This document shows, piece by piece, positions 22,350 through 35,339 of a stretch of 64,000 bases of DNA. Made by a program: the position numbers and the translations under genes. Origin of the DNA: Owenia fusiformis (Eukaryota > Annelida > Polychaeta > Sabellida > Oweniidae); the NCBI GenBank assembly GCA_903813345.2, contig CAIIXF020000008.1:10999278-11063277 (forward strand), in the 5' to 3' direction. Every line of letters starts with the position of its first letter. Within the stretch, counting starts at the first letter, position 1. The notes beneath the pieces are model-generated. The model was not told the DNA's origin. It did no database searches and saw only the letters and a program-made list of their open reading frames with translations.

Positions 22350-22920
22350 CAGGGTGGTAAAAAAATGGAAATCCTGCATTTTCCTTATATCTTTGTCACT
22401 TTAAAATATTACTCCCTGATATTTCACACATTTGTACATCATTCAATTTCCTCCCTCCCTACCATATTTCATGACCATCAGGCTGACAGTCACAAATTTA
22501 TAGCACTATGAATAACATGCTTCAGATTTGACCATCATCGCACTATAGGCAAAACAGCACAGTTGTCAATGACCTGAATGCATTCCTCAGCAGGTATGGC
22601 CTGAATGACACAAATGATCTCACTTTTGAGGTTTGTAATTGTTCTGAGGTCATTCTCATATACTCTATCTCTGCCATATCCCCACAGGTAGGGACATTTT
22701 AGACGATGGATACAGGTTTCCCCACAACGCAATAGTGGCCACTGGGCATGTTCTTTAAAGTACTGAAACATTGTGACTATCAATCTGATGGTCATGAAAT
22801 AAAGTAGATTGGTAGCAATGGAATGATGTACAAAAGTGTAAAATATCAGGGAGTTATTTTTAAAATGACAAAGATATGAGGAATATGGTATTAGGGTTTC
22901 CATTTTTTTTGACCACCCTG
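22350..22920. mobile_element. Mariner/Tc1-like element, internally deleted, 571 bp
   Basis: The ends are CAGGGTGGTAAAAAAATGG on the left and, on the minus strand, CAGGGTGGTCAAAAAAAATG on the right, each flanked by TA (22348-22349, 22921-22922). The inverted arms continue for about 150 bp with shared words such as CATATCTTTGTCA, ACTCCCTGATATTT, TTTGTACATCATTC and TTTCATGACCATCAG. The middle retains a piece of transposase on the minus strand. Such long arms around a partial transposase suggest an inactive, deleted copy. Confidence 0.85.
22535..22732 (-). pseudogene. Mariner-like transposase C-terminal fragment
   Basis: The last 65 residues of a minus-strand frame read ...YLWGYGRDRVYENDLRTI TNLK... 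and continue ...IPAEECIQVIDN. This is the C-terminal signature of mariner-type DDE transposases, where LWGY.KDRVY.NNPRTIDELK and a later IP..... V.DN are typical. The catalytic DD(34)D core is absent, and the aspartate normally found just before LWGY is not seen. The frame runs out of the element's inverted arm, so its first about 67 residues are not transposase. No activity is expected. Confidence 0.75.
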
Positions 22921-22924
22921 TAAT

Positions 22925-25725
22925 ATGTTTCATCTAAAGATAATTTGGTCATTTTACACTAGAATATAATTTAGATATACATGTATGTAGGCATCATCTA
23001 ATGATTCGGAGACATTTTGTGTCTTTGTAATTCAACAGATTTACTAGTTGTGTACATGTATATGGCTGGAAATTTTTTTCCTGACATATTAATGTGGAGG
23101 CCAGTGATTTATGCTTACATTATGGTAAAGAATATAAAATATACATAAAAGAACCATTTATTGATGATTGGCCAATATTGCTCAAGATAGATGAGAACCT
23201 TTAGTAGCCTCTTGCAAAATAAAGTTTGATAAAAAACAAATTGTATGAGAATAGTAGGTCTTATGCATTATTCTTTGAGGCATAATGTGAATCAGTTGAA
23301 TAGCATACAGATCTGAATAATGATTGATTAAATTTCATTTTGAAATTTATGATTTATGACTTGAATTGGTAGCAGAGCCCACAAGATCATGGTGTTGTTT
23401 TGACAATAAACAGACTTACTTAAATTGCTTTAATGTTAATCACATGATCATCAACATGCAGGTCAAGGTGAAAAATTAAAACGTAGATCTGAGCATGTGA
23501 TACAATGTATAAGTAAATATATTTTTATCAAATCAATCTATTTTTCACGTGTGATTCATTATCTATCAATGGGTATGCAATTGTCAATACTTATTTCTCT
23601 TCCCCTGAAATTAGTTGTCCAGGTTCATATTTCTTAATTTTGGCAACATATCTGGAGGAAGAATTTTCAGAGTTCATTTTCAAGGTCTACACATATCAGG
23701 GGAATGGATTGATGAATACAGAACATCTAATCAACTTGTGGTTGATAGGAGAGGAAGATATTTCAGTTGAGCTAAAATGACAAGGACAGATTCCTTCTGG
23801 AATTCAAATGTCACATCCAATTTCATAGTAAGGTGTAATTGGTGTCAGTGACCTTGATTTTATCCTTATCCTTGATATAATGATATTGATATATCATTGA
23901 AATGATGTTTACAATGCCATCAAATATGTCTACTAGAACACATTTATCGAACGCTTTTATGTGTAATCCAATCAAAAATATTAATACATAGAGCATCAAC
24001 TTGGTTATTGTTACATTCTGGTTTTGACAAAAAAGGTAATGATGATTACAATGACAGAGATCATGTTAATAAGTAAAAAAATTTCAATTACAGGGAACAT
24101 CAGCCTTTACATCAGTTATTATTATCAAAATAAGCCCTATTATAAATAATCTTGCTTTATTAATATATCCTAGACACAAATAGCCATTAATATCGGCACT
24201 GACTGTTCAGAATATTAAAACCATGTTTTAATAATGACTTATAGGGGCATGTCGCACTCTTATGATATATCAGGTTAAGAGGATCAAAATATTTTGAGAT
24301 ACATATTTATTTAATGATATCACCAATTTAGTTATTCTTGGAATCTATTAGAAAATTATCAAGAAATGAGACAAATGGGAAAGCAGAGAAGCATCGTATG
24401 AAACACAATAAAGATTAATAGATTATGAACCATAATACCCTTATCAATCATCTTGCTACAGTTTGGTAAGATTGCTGGACTGGTAAATTGCATCTCTTTT
24501 AAATTAAATTAAATCTCTTTTAAATATTATTAAATAACCATGTTAACAAATTGTAAACACTACACTGAGGGACACCTATAATGCCACATGTGAGTCCATC
24601 TTGTATGACATGTACTTGATTAATTAATGCCAATAAGATTTATTGATAAGAAAAGTAAATTGCAGAAAAAGTGTATGAAGATGGACCGGAAACTCACTGT
24701 AGATAAATGGGCAAGATCAACTGCTGCAGCACGCATGTAAATTCTATTTCTAGATAAGCTATAGATAATTGCAATAAAACAACGGTGAGGTAATCTCAAT
24801 CCTTTAAATAAGTACTCCCTCACATTACCTATACATTTTTGTGCAATCTTTTGTATGCTATAGAATGGTGATTATCTGCAATATGCAATACATGTATGTA
24901 TATGTAATACACCTATTGATATAATAAAACAGCGTAATGCAGTCCTAGAGTTAGTGATCTAATGACAGACATTTTCAGGAAATTATGAAGTTAACATTGA
25001 TTGAAAGTGAAAGTTATTTCCTTTGCTGTAGAGTAAATTGAGAAATTTCACAATTTTCCAAAGGATAATTTGAGGTCCATTAAATTCTAATGCTAATCTT
25101 GACAAATTACATTGTTCAAAGCCTGAACTTACTGGATAAATTGTGCACAATAAGGGGGTTTAAGTCAATATCAAGTTTTCTTTACTTTCTTAAATGAATA
25201 AATGCAAAGAGCTCACACATCTCCAACTCACATCCTTATGGTAACTATGACAGATTCTAGCTTAGTGTGTTCTTTGTACCATTGATACTTGACATAGTTG
25301 GAGATTATGGCAGAATCTAGTAACAGTTCAGGAAACTGACTTACTTTCATGAACAAATACACTTAATGCTCATACCATGTTCACTTTCATTGGCATTTCC
25401 TTACCGGAAAACATACTTAAATGTCTTCCATCTTACATTGGTAATAAAGCCTTCCTTCTTTCAGTACTATTAGTTTGATGCTTCATCTAAGATATTCATT
25501 TGTGCCAGTGGCAAAGTTCATCTCAAGATGAGCTTCTAACACTTCCCTGTCACTTGAATTTGTTAAAGGGAATTATCCTTTGTCTTAACTAGTTGAACAG
25601 CTTCAATGGGTAAAGTCTGTAGGTAGACTATTAGATTACCTCAATTATTCAATTTCAATTAGATTCCAAAGCCTGGCCTTCAATTGGAATGGTTTGACCA
25701 CTTAGTTACCTGTCATGAAAATTCC
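22925..25725. other. No recognised feature
   Basis: AT-rich DNA. Frames are at most about 67 codons and unconvincing. No structure was noted. Confidence 0.5.
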
Positions 25726-25730
25726 ACTTT

Positions 25731-25920
25731 GATATATATTGAACAGATTTTGACCTTAACCAACTTTTTAAGATATATTGAATAGTATGATCTAAACCAA
25801 CTTTCTTAAGATATATTGAATAGATTATGACCTAGACCAACTTTTTTAAGATCTATTGAATAGATTATGACCTAAACCCACTATTTTTAAGATATATTGA
25901 ATAGATTATGACCTGAACCT
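25731..25920 (+). repeat. About 40-bp minisatellite, five copies
   Basis: GATATATTGAATAGATTATG followed by ACCTAAACCAACTTTTTTAA recurs with starts at about 25733, 25772, 25810, 25850 and 25891. Copies differ by a few substitutions and 1-2 bp indels. Confidence 0.9.
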
Positions 25921-25924
25921 CGAG

Positions 25925-26390
25925 TTGAGTTTTTCATCTCAGTAAAATCAACATTAGACAACATATGCAATAGAACATTGAAATGAGCATAACAAGAATA
26001 CCATCAAGACATGGAAAAGCTTTCAGGATCTATATCCACTTTCACTTTAAAGCATTGCATTCTGAGGCAAATAACTACCATACTTATACACTCATCTTCA
26101 TTATAACTAATAGATTGCTAATAGTCTTAGCATTTTACAATCTGAGGATTATTTTGAATTAAACTCAGTAGTGTCATACGGTGGATTGTGTATGCCCTTA
26201 CGACCTATTTCCTTAGGAAACCAGGAAATGGGAAACATATTTTTACTTATAGTTTCTTTTTCCTTTAAATTGTGCGAGTTAATTGATACAATAGTTACTT
26301 ACGTAATGACCTGAGGATGCTGCAGGAGAATGACTAACTAACAATCATAGTGTAACAAGCCAGATACATAAAATGAAAGTGCTAAATTCA
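25925..26390. other. No recognised feature
   Basis: AT-rich DNA, nothing supported. Confidence 0.5.
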
Positions 26391-26391
26391 A

Positions 26392-26464
26392 TGCCTCATG
26401 TGGGAATCGAACCCAGGACCTGTAGATACAAAGACTGATGCTTTACCAAGTGAGGTGTAAAGGC
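26392..26464 (-). other. tRNA-like sequence (tRNA-derived SINE head or tRNA pseudogene)
   Basis: On the minus strand the sequence starts GCCTTTACACC, contains an A-box-like CTCACTTGGTAAAGCATC and a perfect B-box GGTTCGATTCC within a TGGG/CCCA T-stem, and ends CATGAGGC. GCCT pairs with AGGC, but the inner acceptor stem mismatches, and the anticodon stem around TTTGTAT does not pair. It is therefore not a sound functional tRNA. A polymerase III-derived retroposon or decayed tRNA gene fits better. Confidence 0.6.
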
Positions 26465-26469
26465 TCCAG

Positions 26470-28398
26470 TGTCTACATACTATCCAGGGTCCACTTGTTA
26501 TTCAGGGTCGTTACACTTACTATGGTTTTTTCAACAGTTTAAGAGATTGAATATTTTAATGACAGTTTTTCTGGTTTTGGGTTTCTTTTGCAGAATATAT
26601 ATACATATGATTAAGTTGTGTCTAATATTATACTACCATTACAGAAAATGACATTACATGACATAAAAAAGAGAGCATGATCAAATGAAGTCTATCCTTA
26701 TTTGACCATATTATATATTATACCTCCATGTAGCATGAGTTCTTCATATATCATCCCCATTTTCTTGGCATTTTACCCTTGGAAATGCAAAGATGAATTA
26801 GATTGTGTCAAGGGCAAGTTTGAGAAGTCTGTGTACGTACATTATGAACAAATAGATATTTCTATGCAATGTTATCTCATGCAGAAATATCATTTATGTA
26901 ATTAAATTTATGTGTAATGTCATATCATTGTTCTTGTTAATTCAAATTATAGGCAACATTTAACAAACACAAATGCAAGTGAATCTAGCAATTTAAAACG
27001 CAGAAACTAACAACCAGCAACTTTTCTCTGACAAATGAAGTTATGATACTAGAAGTCTGGTTTTTCTCATTTGAAGCTATATGAGATGTTTCAATTATTA
27101 CTTGAACTGCCCACAAGTCTAATTAAATTTTCCCTTACCCGAGAAATGTTCACGCTTGAACCCGCATAATCTTGATAAATTCATTTCCTCCGGGTCACAT
27201 TTATCTCAAATGTCATACCATTTATTTCCATATCATTCCGTTTACTTAGCACATCAAGGATTTTTTTAAGTGTATGGGGAATTCTCTTTCGCAAGTACTG
27301 AGTGTTATCATTATGGAACAAATGTATTGACCGTGATGTTCAAAGGAAGTGCAAGTCGTGCTTGATAATTGTAGGAAATCAAACTAGAAGCAAAGGCAGA
27401 GCTAAATGCTAGTCCTTTATTAGATGATGAACTTGAGAAAACTCCTGGTAAATACTATTACATATATAATTGAAAATGTTCCGTTTTATCTATGCATAGA
27501 TGTCTTTTTTTATAAAGATTTGTCGAGTTATGCTCATTAATTTAATCTGTTCAATCCTTATAAAACTATTAAACAATTTGTCTAAATAAAGATGAAATAT
27601 GTGTAATTTTTCACCCAAAGATATATTTTTAATAAATTATTCATCTTTCACTCTTACACTTATTTACTTGTATATACAATTTCTTAGAATTGTTTTGCTG
27701 TAACAGACTTTGTTATGAACTATTGTGACAGTTTGGACAGGTTCAAACACCATATTGTCTTCAGACTTGACATTCATTTACCTTCTAAGGTTCTTAACAC
27801 TACGTCATGGGTGTCTAAGTGTCACAAGGCTTGAATTAATGTTTTTATTTGTTCACTACGTTCAGCAAAGTTTAATCACCTCTTTAAGTGTGGAATCCGG
27901 TATTGATGACAGATTTTCAATGTAATTATAGGAAAATCTTATCAATATCTTATGTTTTTTTATTTTACCTGGGTTATTGTCCGCCATGTATTATACCATA
28001 TTGAATAGGGATGAAGCTGTAATCAATCATTGTATTTGGTACATTTACAGAAATTGTTCTTAGACTTTTCCTTTTCATTATTTGATTAAAACTCAATGTA
28101 AATAATATTGATGCTGGAGGGCAATTCTGCCTTGCTGCCTCAGCAACATTTTAAACATGTACCCTTGAATGTGGAGCCTGATTTATTTGAATAGAAAGTC
28201 TCACTGTTCGTGTTATAAGTATAAATGCCACCAGCCATTCTATTTAATCATGTCTTGTGAGATTATATAGTTCAATGTTCTTTTCTTTTATTCAATTCAT
28301 GACATTGTTCAATAATGCACTAAGTAATTTTAGAGGGAAGCTCATTATTGATAACATATATCTAACAAAACAATTAAACCTAGATTAAACTCAAGCAC
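26470..28398. other. No recognised gene
   Basis: AT-rich DNA. TATCCAGGGTCCACTTG and TATTCAGGGTCGTTAC sit next to each other at 26480-26515, perhaps the body of the tRNA-like element. Nothing else is supported. Confidence 0.45.
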
Positions 28399-28400
28399 GG

Positions 28401-28710
28401 TATGTTGCACCTTATATAACTTTAGCATTGTCGTATGCTATACCTTATATAACATAAGCATTGTTTTATGCTGTACTTTTTAAAACTTTAGCATTTTGAT
28501 ATGCTGTACCTGTAACATAAGCATTGTGGTATGCTATACCTTATATAACATAAACATTATGTTATGCTGTACCTTATATACCTTTAGCATTTTGGTATGC
28601 TGTACCTTATGTAACATTAAGCCTTGTGATATACTGTGCCATATTTAACTTTTGCAAGTGATATGCTGTGTGATATTTAAACATTTGCATTGTGGTATGC
28701 TGTGCCCTTT
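28401..28710 (+). repeat. 33-bp minisatellite, about nine degenerate copies
   Basis: TATGCTGTACCTTATATAAC followed by (T/A)TTAGCATTGTGG or ATAAGCATTGTGG recurs with starts at about 28401, 28434, 28467, 28500, 28530, 28563, 28596, 28629, 28662 and 28696. The early units alternate CTTTAGCATT and CATAAGCATT types, hinting at a 66-bp dimer. It decays to the right. Confidence 0.9.
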
Positions 28711-28714
28711 CGAC

Positions 28715-30410
28715 TTTACTGGTATACAAGAGGCTCTCGTGAACTAGACTGTTATTTCTGTATGTACCTGCATATATAAAAGTTACAATGGTGTAATATA
28801 TCTGACTGCTGATGATTTAAAGGCAATTATGAACTGTTTATTGTAAAAATATTATAACATTGATCTCATTGAGATATCTAATTTATTCTTAAATTAAAGC
28901 ATTGACTTCCAAGCCAGGGTTCCTATATTGGAAGTGGGTTTTCAATTATAGATCTATTTCATGGTCTATGCTGTTTCATTTGTCAAAGAAACCTACAGGT
29001 TTTGCACTTACTATCATTAATCTACCATTTGCAACACCTGAGGAAAATTGAGCTGTATGTGGACGTGTTGAAAGCCTTTCTAAAAGCCTCTGTAGAAGTG
29101 TAATTTATATTATGTTCTGTACACTTACTTGAAATTCAAGTTGATGCCCAAGGCTTTGCCATTTTAATTGATTAATATGTCTGAGGCATTTACCTTAATA
29201 TGTGATAAAGAGATGTCATCTTACCTTTTTCAATCAATGGCTATTAGAGCATCACTTTATTTTTACTTAAGAGTTTTCTCTGCATCATGAGGTCATCATT
29301 TATAAGAGTTCTGCCTCTTGTATTTACAATTTCCAGATGTGTTTGGGATTGAATTTGTTTTTCACCTAACCGAGGGTATTGAATAAATATTTTTGTTTCT
29401 CAAGAACATTTATTATTGACATATGAGAATGTTTTGCTTTCTTTATTTGAAATGATAATTCCAAAAGTAATGAACTAATTTCAAAGTTGACATTTTTGCA
29501 AACAACTTAAATGACCACTTGGCAAATTTGGTGCAGATTCATGGATGTGATTTTTGCCAAAAAGAGACATTGCTATCACCTGATAATTTTGTGTATGAAA
29601 TGGTCAAAATGAGAAGTGATCTCTAGTCATATTTATTTACTGGTTTGAATTTGATGTTTACTGGCCTGACCTCAAAAGTCCAAGATAGATGAGTTGATCT
29701 GGGAAATATACTTTGACTGTTGGGATTTGCTCCTTCATGCTTTTCTTTTGAAGACACATATGCACACGTTAGTCATTTTGAACAATATTTTTGCAGTTAG
29801 ATGGCGATGTAATCTTTGAATATATGAGAGTAGAGTCCTATCCATCATTCATTTTGACATTTGGATGCAAATTGTCTATGTCTTTGCCTGAGTTATGCAC
29901 AGTAAAGTAAATATACATGTATGTTATGTAATACAGTTTATCAATATATTAGCGACTGATATATTTTATCATTTTAAGAAATAATGATTTATAGAATATT
30001 GCATTGCTGGTGAAATTGATATATTTCTGATTTGAAAGATACATCTTGGTATTAATAATCTTTTAGATATTATTTTTTCCCAAATGGATTTGAATTGTAT
30101 CATGATTATTGTTTAAAACAGTACTTGTGTTTGTTTTGCACGACCATTTAGCAATTAATTAAGTGCAGATATATAAATCAATTTCATAAAAAAGTTAATT
30201 TCTAAGATAATAGATCACATGTTGTTATTAGTTAATGTTGTTTTAGCCTTGTATGTGTTTATTTATTAAGCTTGGTGCCATTATACCTAAACATTAATAT
30301 TGTTGATACAGTTGACTGCTTAAAAACAATTTTTTATAAATTATGTACTAATTATATACTACTTACAACTATGCAGAGTATATTATAGGTGTACCTCATT
30401 ATTTGTGCTA
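28715..30410. other. No recognised feature
   Basis: AT-rich DNA, nothing supported. Confidence 0.5.
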
Positions 30411-30490
30411 CCCTGCATGCAGAGTCTGGTTATACTACCAAGATGAAGCTCTCTTTTAAGAAGTGAAGTCAAGCGAATGCAAAGGGTATA
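30405..30490 (+). repeat. Dispersed repeat family D, copy 1
   Basis: ATGCAGAGTCTGGTTATACT is followed by AAGCTCTCTTTTAAGAAG (30446-30463), then TGAAGTCAAGCGAATGC. The 18-mer and its flank recur at 59742-59759 and, with one change, at 60058-60075. Confidence 0.6.
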
Positions 30491-30494
30491 TTTG

Positions 30495-31560
30495 TGCCAT
30501 ACTTTTTCATTATTTGAAAGCAATGCATGTGTAATATGATAAGGGGCACATTAGCAAGGGACACTACAGCAGTACAGGCTCATATCAATGATCATCCATG
30601 CAACAATGCTCTGAATCTGTATTAAATACTTCTAGTGACTTTTATTATCACAAAATTAATGTCATTGCTTGCTTTTTTAAATAAGTGCCATAAAGATTAA
30701 TTGAAAATAATCAAAATGGAATTGAGAGGGAAGTGAACTGAGGTAAATACCAGGCAATTAATATTAATTATAATGACTAAAGAGAATTAACAGGCGCAAT
30801 AGTAATATAACAAAAGAAAGAGAATAATGTATAATCGGAAATCCTTAAAATATATATTTGTCCTGAGGTGACATATAGTATGGTTCATGGCAATAAGCTT
30901 CCTATAAGTAAAACATCAGTTTGGTATGTCATGCTTGATATTACTGGGATCTATTCTTGGAAATTTCTCAGATTAGTGAGGAATATGGTAGACGTGATAT
31001 AATTCACACCCAAAAATATTCAAATATATCAGAAAACGTTACAATTTGTATAGATTTGAGATAGAATAGAAACAGCAAGAAGGAGCATGGCATACAACGC
31101 ACACAGACACGTGTATGCCCTTGCATCTGGTGCTGATATCTATCAGTAGAACTCAATCCAATATTTGATCCCTTGTTTACTTTTATTTATATTTTGGAAT
31201 AATGTATGGTATTGTGATGTTCTCCATCCCATGTTTAAATGGGTTATTATTCTATGAACACTATAACAGTTTGAGGAATTTTTTAGTAAGAACACTCAAA
31301 TTTGTGACATTTGTTCCTTTAGTCTGTCAGAATTTCCATAGAACATGGGAAAACAGCTTTGTCTGTCAAAACAATTGCAGTAATGCGTTATCCTTAGATG
31401 TATGGGTCAAAAAACATATTGCTTATGCATAATATTAAAGATTAAAAAACACTAAGCTATAGTATATGTAGCAGGAGTATTACTTTTGCCAGTGGTCTGT
31501 TAAACATGGTTGCAGAGCAATTTTTCAGTTTTTAAATGACATGAATATGTACGCACAAGT
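30495..31560. other. No recognised feature
   Basis: AT-rich DNA. The frame at 31202-31432 is short and unrecognised. Confidence 0.45.
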
Positions 31561-31564
31561 ACCA

Positions 31565-32440
31565 ACGGCAACGGACAAAAAATGTCACAGAACCCAGCAC
31601 AAAAAAAGAAACCATTAAAGTGTACACCAGTCATAAGGAAAATAAATCTCAATTATCCCAAACCATAACCCAAAGTGAAATATCTAAGCACGAGTGCCAA
31701 AGGGATAGGACCAAAAGTTGTAATGGAACTTAACAAGAAAAAGCAAACTCTAAGTACATACCAGTCAAGAAAAACAAACCCCATATATCCCAAAACCATG
31801 ATCTAACGTGAAAAGGAACAATGTCTAATACCCCCTTTCCCCCCAACATTCAAGAACCGATATCACAATCCAAGACCAGAACACCAAGGGACATTTCATT
31901 CATACTGAAGTCATTACAATACATGTTGAAAAAAAATTAGAAATTGTTATCCAATACTCATAACATCAAAAATAGTTGTAGATACAAGTACTCATACAAG
32001 ATAGAGCATTCAGTCTCAAATGATGTAGGATAGATAAAATCCAGGCTCCAAGTCCATAGGCATTTCAAAGGGTCAACATCTATTCACAAAACCTGTTGTC
32101 AATATTAATCCATAAAACACAATAATTCACAATGGTCATCAGGAGAAAACTATGGCTGGTTTCGATCCCTATTTCTCATCCATTAATGCCATATCTAGGA
32201 CCCACCTCAAATTGTGATTTCAGCGCCAAGGTCTTAAACAATTCAAGAAACAATGTCTATTACCAACCCCTTTCTCACCATTTAAGTTCCATTATCACAA
32301 TTCAGGACCAAAACACCAAGACGCCAAGCGACATTAAGTTAGCTCTTCAACAAAAGTATAACCAATTTCAAAACTCACTTAGCCATGCTAGAGATACATT
32401 GTTGGGTCATGAACACACTCTAACCCATTGAATCAAAAGC
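31565..32440 (+). repeat. Dispersed repeat family C, long copy with internal duplication
   Basis: A-rich block in which two segments occur twice. GTACACCAGTCATAAGG...TATCCCAAACCAT at 31620 recurs as GTACATACCAGTCAAG...TATCCCAAAACCAT at 31755. CAATGTCTAATACCCCC...AAGACCAGAACACCAAGGGAC at 31829-31890 recurs as CAATGTCTATTACCAACCCC...AGGACCAAAACACCAAG at 32253-32320. Shorter copies lie at 18290, 19255 and, inverted, 37790. The overlapping frame 32132-32431 is part of the repeat and not a known protein. Confidence 0.65.
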
Positions 32441-32444
32441 ATGA

Positions 32445-35085
32445 TAGGCAACTTGATACCAGAAAACAAGGGAAAACAAACATCACAAGAAATATCAGCC
32501 TACATGTATGTTTATTCATTATGTTCTTATTACAGTACCTACAGTAACACTACAATAATGACTACACTATTTAGTCTTATTGTTTGATGAAATTCCAGTC
32601 ATCTGATAAACCTAATTCATTACTGAAAATGAACAACATTACCACAACAAATGATTAAGGATGCTTAGCTAAAACAATGTGTGAACCTAATATTATAATT
32701 TGTTTTTATGAGATGGTTTCTCTAAAATATCACTATGATAATTATACTGCTTACTACAATATATACACAACGACACCTTTCTTACTAAAAAGCGAAAGAA
32801 AAACATTTACTAGACTGTTGAAAAACAATAACACAAGTATTTACTATGTACCTGGATAATTCTATCTTACTGTTACTTACTGTCATGATAAATCTAAATG
32901 TTTGTGTTTTACTTAACTTAAACATCTTCTCTAAGAACTAATATCTGACTTAGAGCTTCTCAGGATGTCTTGTTCATATAGAATTATCAATTAGAAAAGC
33001 ATTTATGCATAAGTTACGATGAGATCTCGTGAACTGCTGAAAAGGTGGAAAGGTAATAAAATGTAGGATTATTTCTTTGATGACGTAAGAAAATTGTAAC
33101 TCGAAAATATTTGCGTAACAGATTTCTTTCTATTACTGACAATGTTCTACCTAAATTAGATAAGCCATGTCTACTTCAATCCTACTTGTCTCTTTATACC
33201 TAAAATTATATTTATCACTGTGAACTCTAACCTCAGCTGTACCAATTTTGTCAATAGTATAGTACTACAATTGAATTCTATCCGATTTTTATTCATAATT
33301 CTTAATTAAATTGAACATATTAGATTACTTGAGTTTTTGCTTGAGATTTATGCACGTCAATGTTAAATCGTAAATGATATCAAAGGATCTACAAATTTTG
33401 TTTAACGCGTTAAATTGATCAGTATTTTTTTATCAAACAGCCTAACCATAATTTATTTTGTTAAAATTGAGCGATAGCAAATTGAATCAAACTTTACCTG
33501 ATGGTAAACTCTGGCGGAGTCATATCCTACAGCCAACGACATGATTTGAGCAATTTCAAGCAGTCCGATATATATTGAATCTTTTGTTTTTTCGTTAAAT
33601 ATTTTTTTGTTAAATGCCAGTTCCTAATCCTAAATTATCCTTCCTTCCATCTCCCAGTTTCGAGTGATGTTTTTACCAATGCGCTTACAATTTGTTAATA
33701 GCGGCCTTTTAGAGTATGACAAAACCTTCTTCAGATTAATGTCTCAAAACTTCCCGAGGGATTGGTAAATGTCTCCTGCATATATTACCAATGATTATTT
33801 TGTGCAATCTATAAATATTAGAACGGGAAAAAATCAGAATCCTTTTAAAATAATATTTAGTGGAACACTCAAAATTCTACAACAAGGGACTTGTCATTTT
33901 GAAAAGGAAGGACATTAATATTAGACCTAACTGTGTGTATCACATAATTCCCATTTCCCCCTAGACTCCTACTGAAATTTAGATTCACTTCATTCTTCTG
34001 TGACTGCCAATTCATTATTCTTATATGTGGCCTTCATTTCGTGCTAAATAACAAGGATAATTGTTTTGATGCTGCTTACAGCATGTAATAATATTGACTT
34101 AAATCACTATAGATTCTGATCACAAATTTTATGGTCCTGAAACGAACATGAAGCAGCTTTTAGCGAGTGCTGTTTGTGATGGTTCTATTGTTTATGGGTT
34201 TGGAATTAGAGACAACAAAAGTATTGGAAATTTTTGCCAGTTATCAGGACATTTCAGCTATTAGCTGAGAACTTTTCTTCATTCGATATCCTCATTAGAA
34301 GTCTAATTTGATCATTATATGCCAAGTGGCTTTACCACTTGCAGATGATTTATCATGTTCTTCCAACTTTAATTTGTAAGTCCTTTCTACCTTTTCAATG
34401 TTTGATAAATTGGTGGCTCAGCTAGAAACAACCATATCTTCTAGATTCTCCTTAGCTTCATTCAGTTAAGGTGATATATCTTCCGAAATTACTTTTGAAT
34501 GGTGTTAAGCATCATTTAATGGAGAACCAATGAGTAGTGATGTATTGCTCCCCTGGCCTAGCTTATCTGATGACTGACATTTATCTTGTTCAGTTTATCA
34601 AATTTCGTATTTCCAATAAACACCTGATCTGAGCTAAGTTCTTGTTATTTATAACATAGGGGTAATATGTAAGATGCACCCAAGGTTCTTTCGAGGATTA
34701 TCAGATGTTTTATGAGAATGATGGAGATACTTTAATCTTCTGGTCAGTTCTACTTATAATTTGTCATCCTATATGCCAATATATTCTTGTTAGCATTGTA
34801 CATTTGATAAAAACACCCTTAATGGATCTGGATAGTATGTTAGTCTTCAGCGTGTTTTCCTATATTAAGATCAATTGGGTAGTCGATTTTGAAGTCAAGA
34901 GTCTTGATTCTTATATCTAATCCCATCATAATGTATAATGTTGTGTGACATGTTTTACATGGACATTGCTTGAATTGTGTATTTTACATACATTTTAAGA
35001 CTTAAGATTATAGAATTTCTTCTGTATTCAAATCCAACAGTAAATGCATACTTTGAAGATGCATATATATATATATTCAATTGTT
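32445..35085. other. No recognised feature
   Basis: AT-rich, unique-looking DNA. Short frames only. Confidence 0.5.
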
Positions 35086-35129
35086 CTATATGTCTTATAT
35101 ATCTATTTGTATGTTCTATATTTATTGTA

Positions 35130-35238
35130 CATATTGTAAATAATTGTAAATTATTACTGGGCCTCTAGGAAGACCAGTTTTGTACTGATAGAGCTACCCA
35201 GAATAAATATAGTTTTCAAATCAAATCAAATCAAACAA
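35130..35238 (+). mobile_element. Possible LINE/SINE 3' end with AAATC tail
   Basis: ACTGGGCCTCTAGGAAGACC, then GATAGAGCTACCCAGAATAA, precedes a short tandem tail TCAAATCAAATCAAATC. A compact 3' UTR ending in a short simple repeat is how many non-LTR retrotransposons end. No coding remnant was seen upstream. Confidence 0.4.
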
Positions 35239-35339
35239 GATTTCATACTACTGAAAAGCCAAATCATATGATTTAAAACATGCTTCATTGTATGCCAGAG
35301 TTACATCAACATATGTGTGGGCCACACCTTTTTATTACA

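Noticed and set aside
32132-32431. 99-residue frame rich in His/Ser/Gln
   Set aside because: It lies within the long copy of repeat family C. Segments of it recur at 31829-31890 in another frame.
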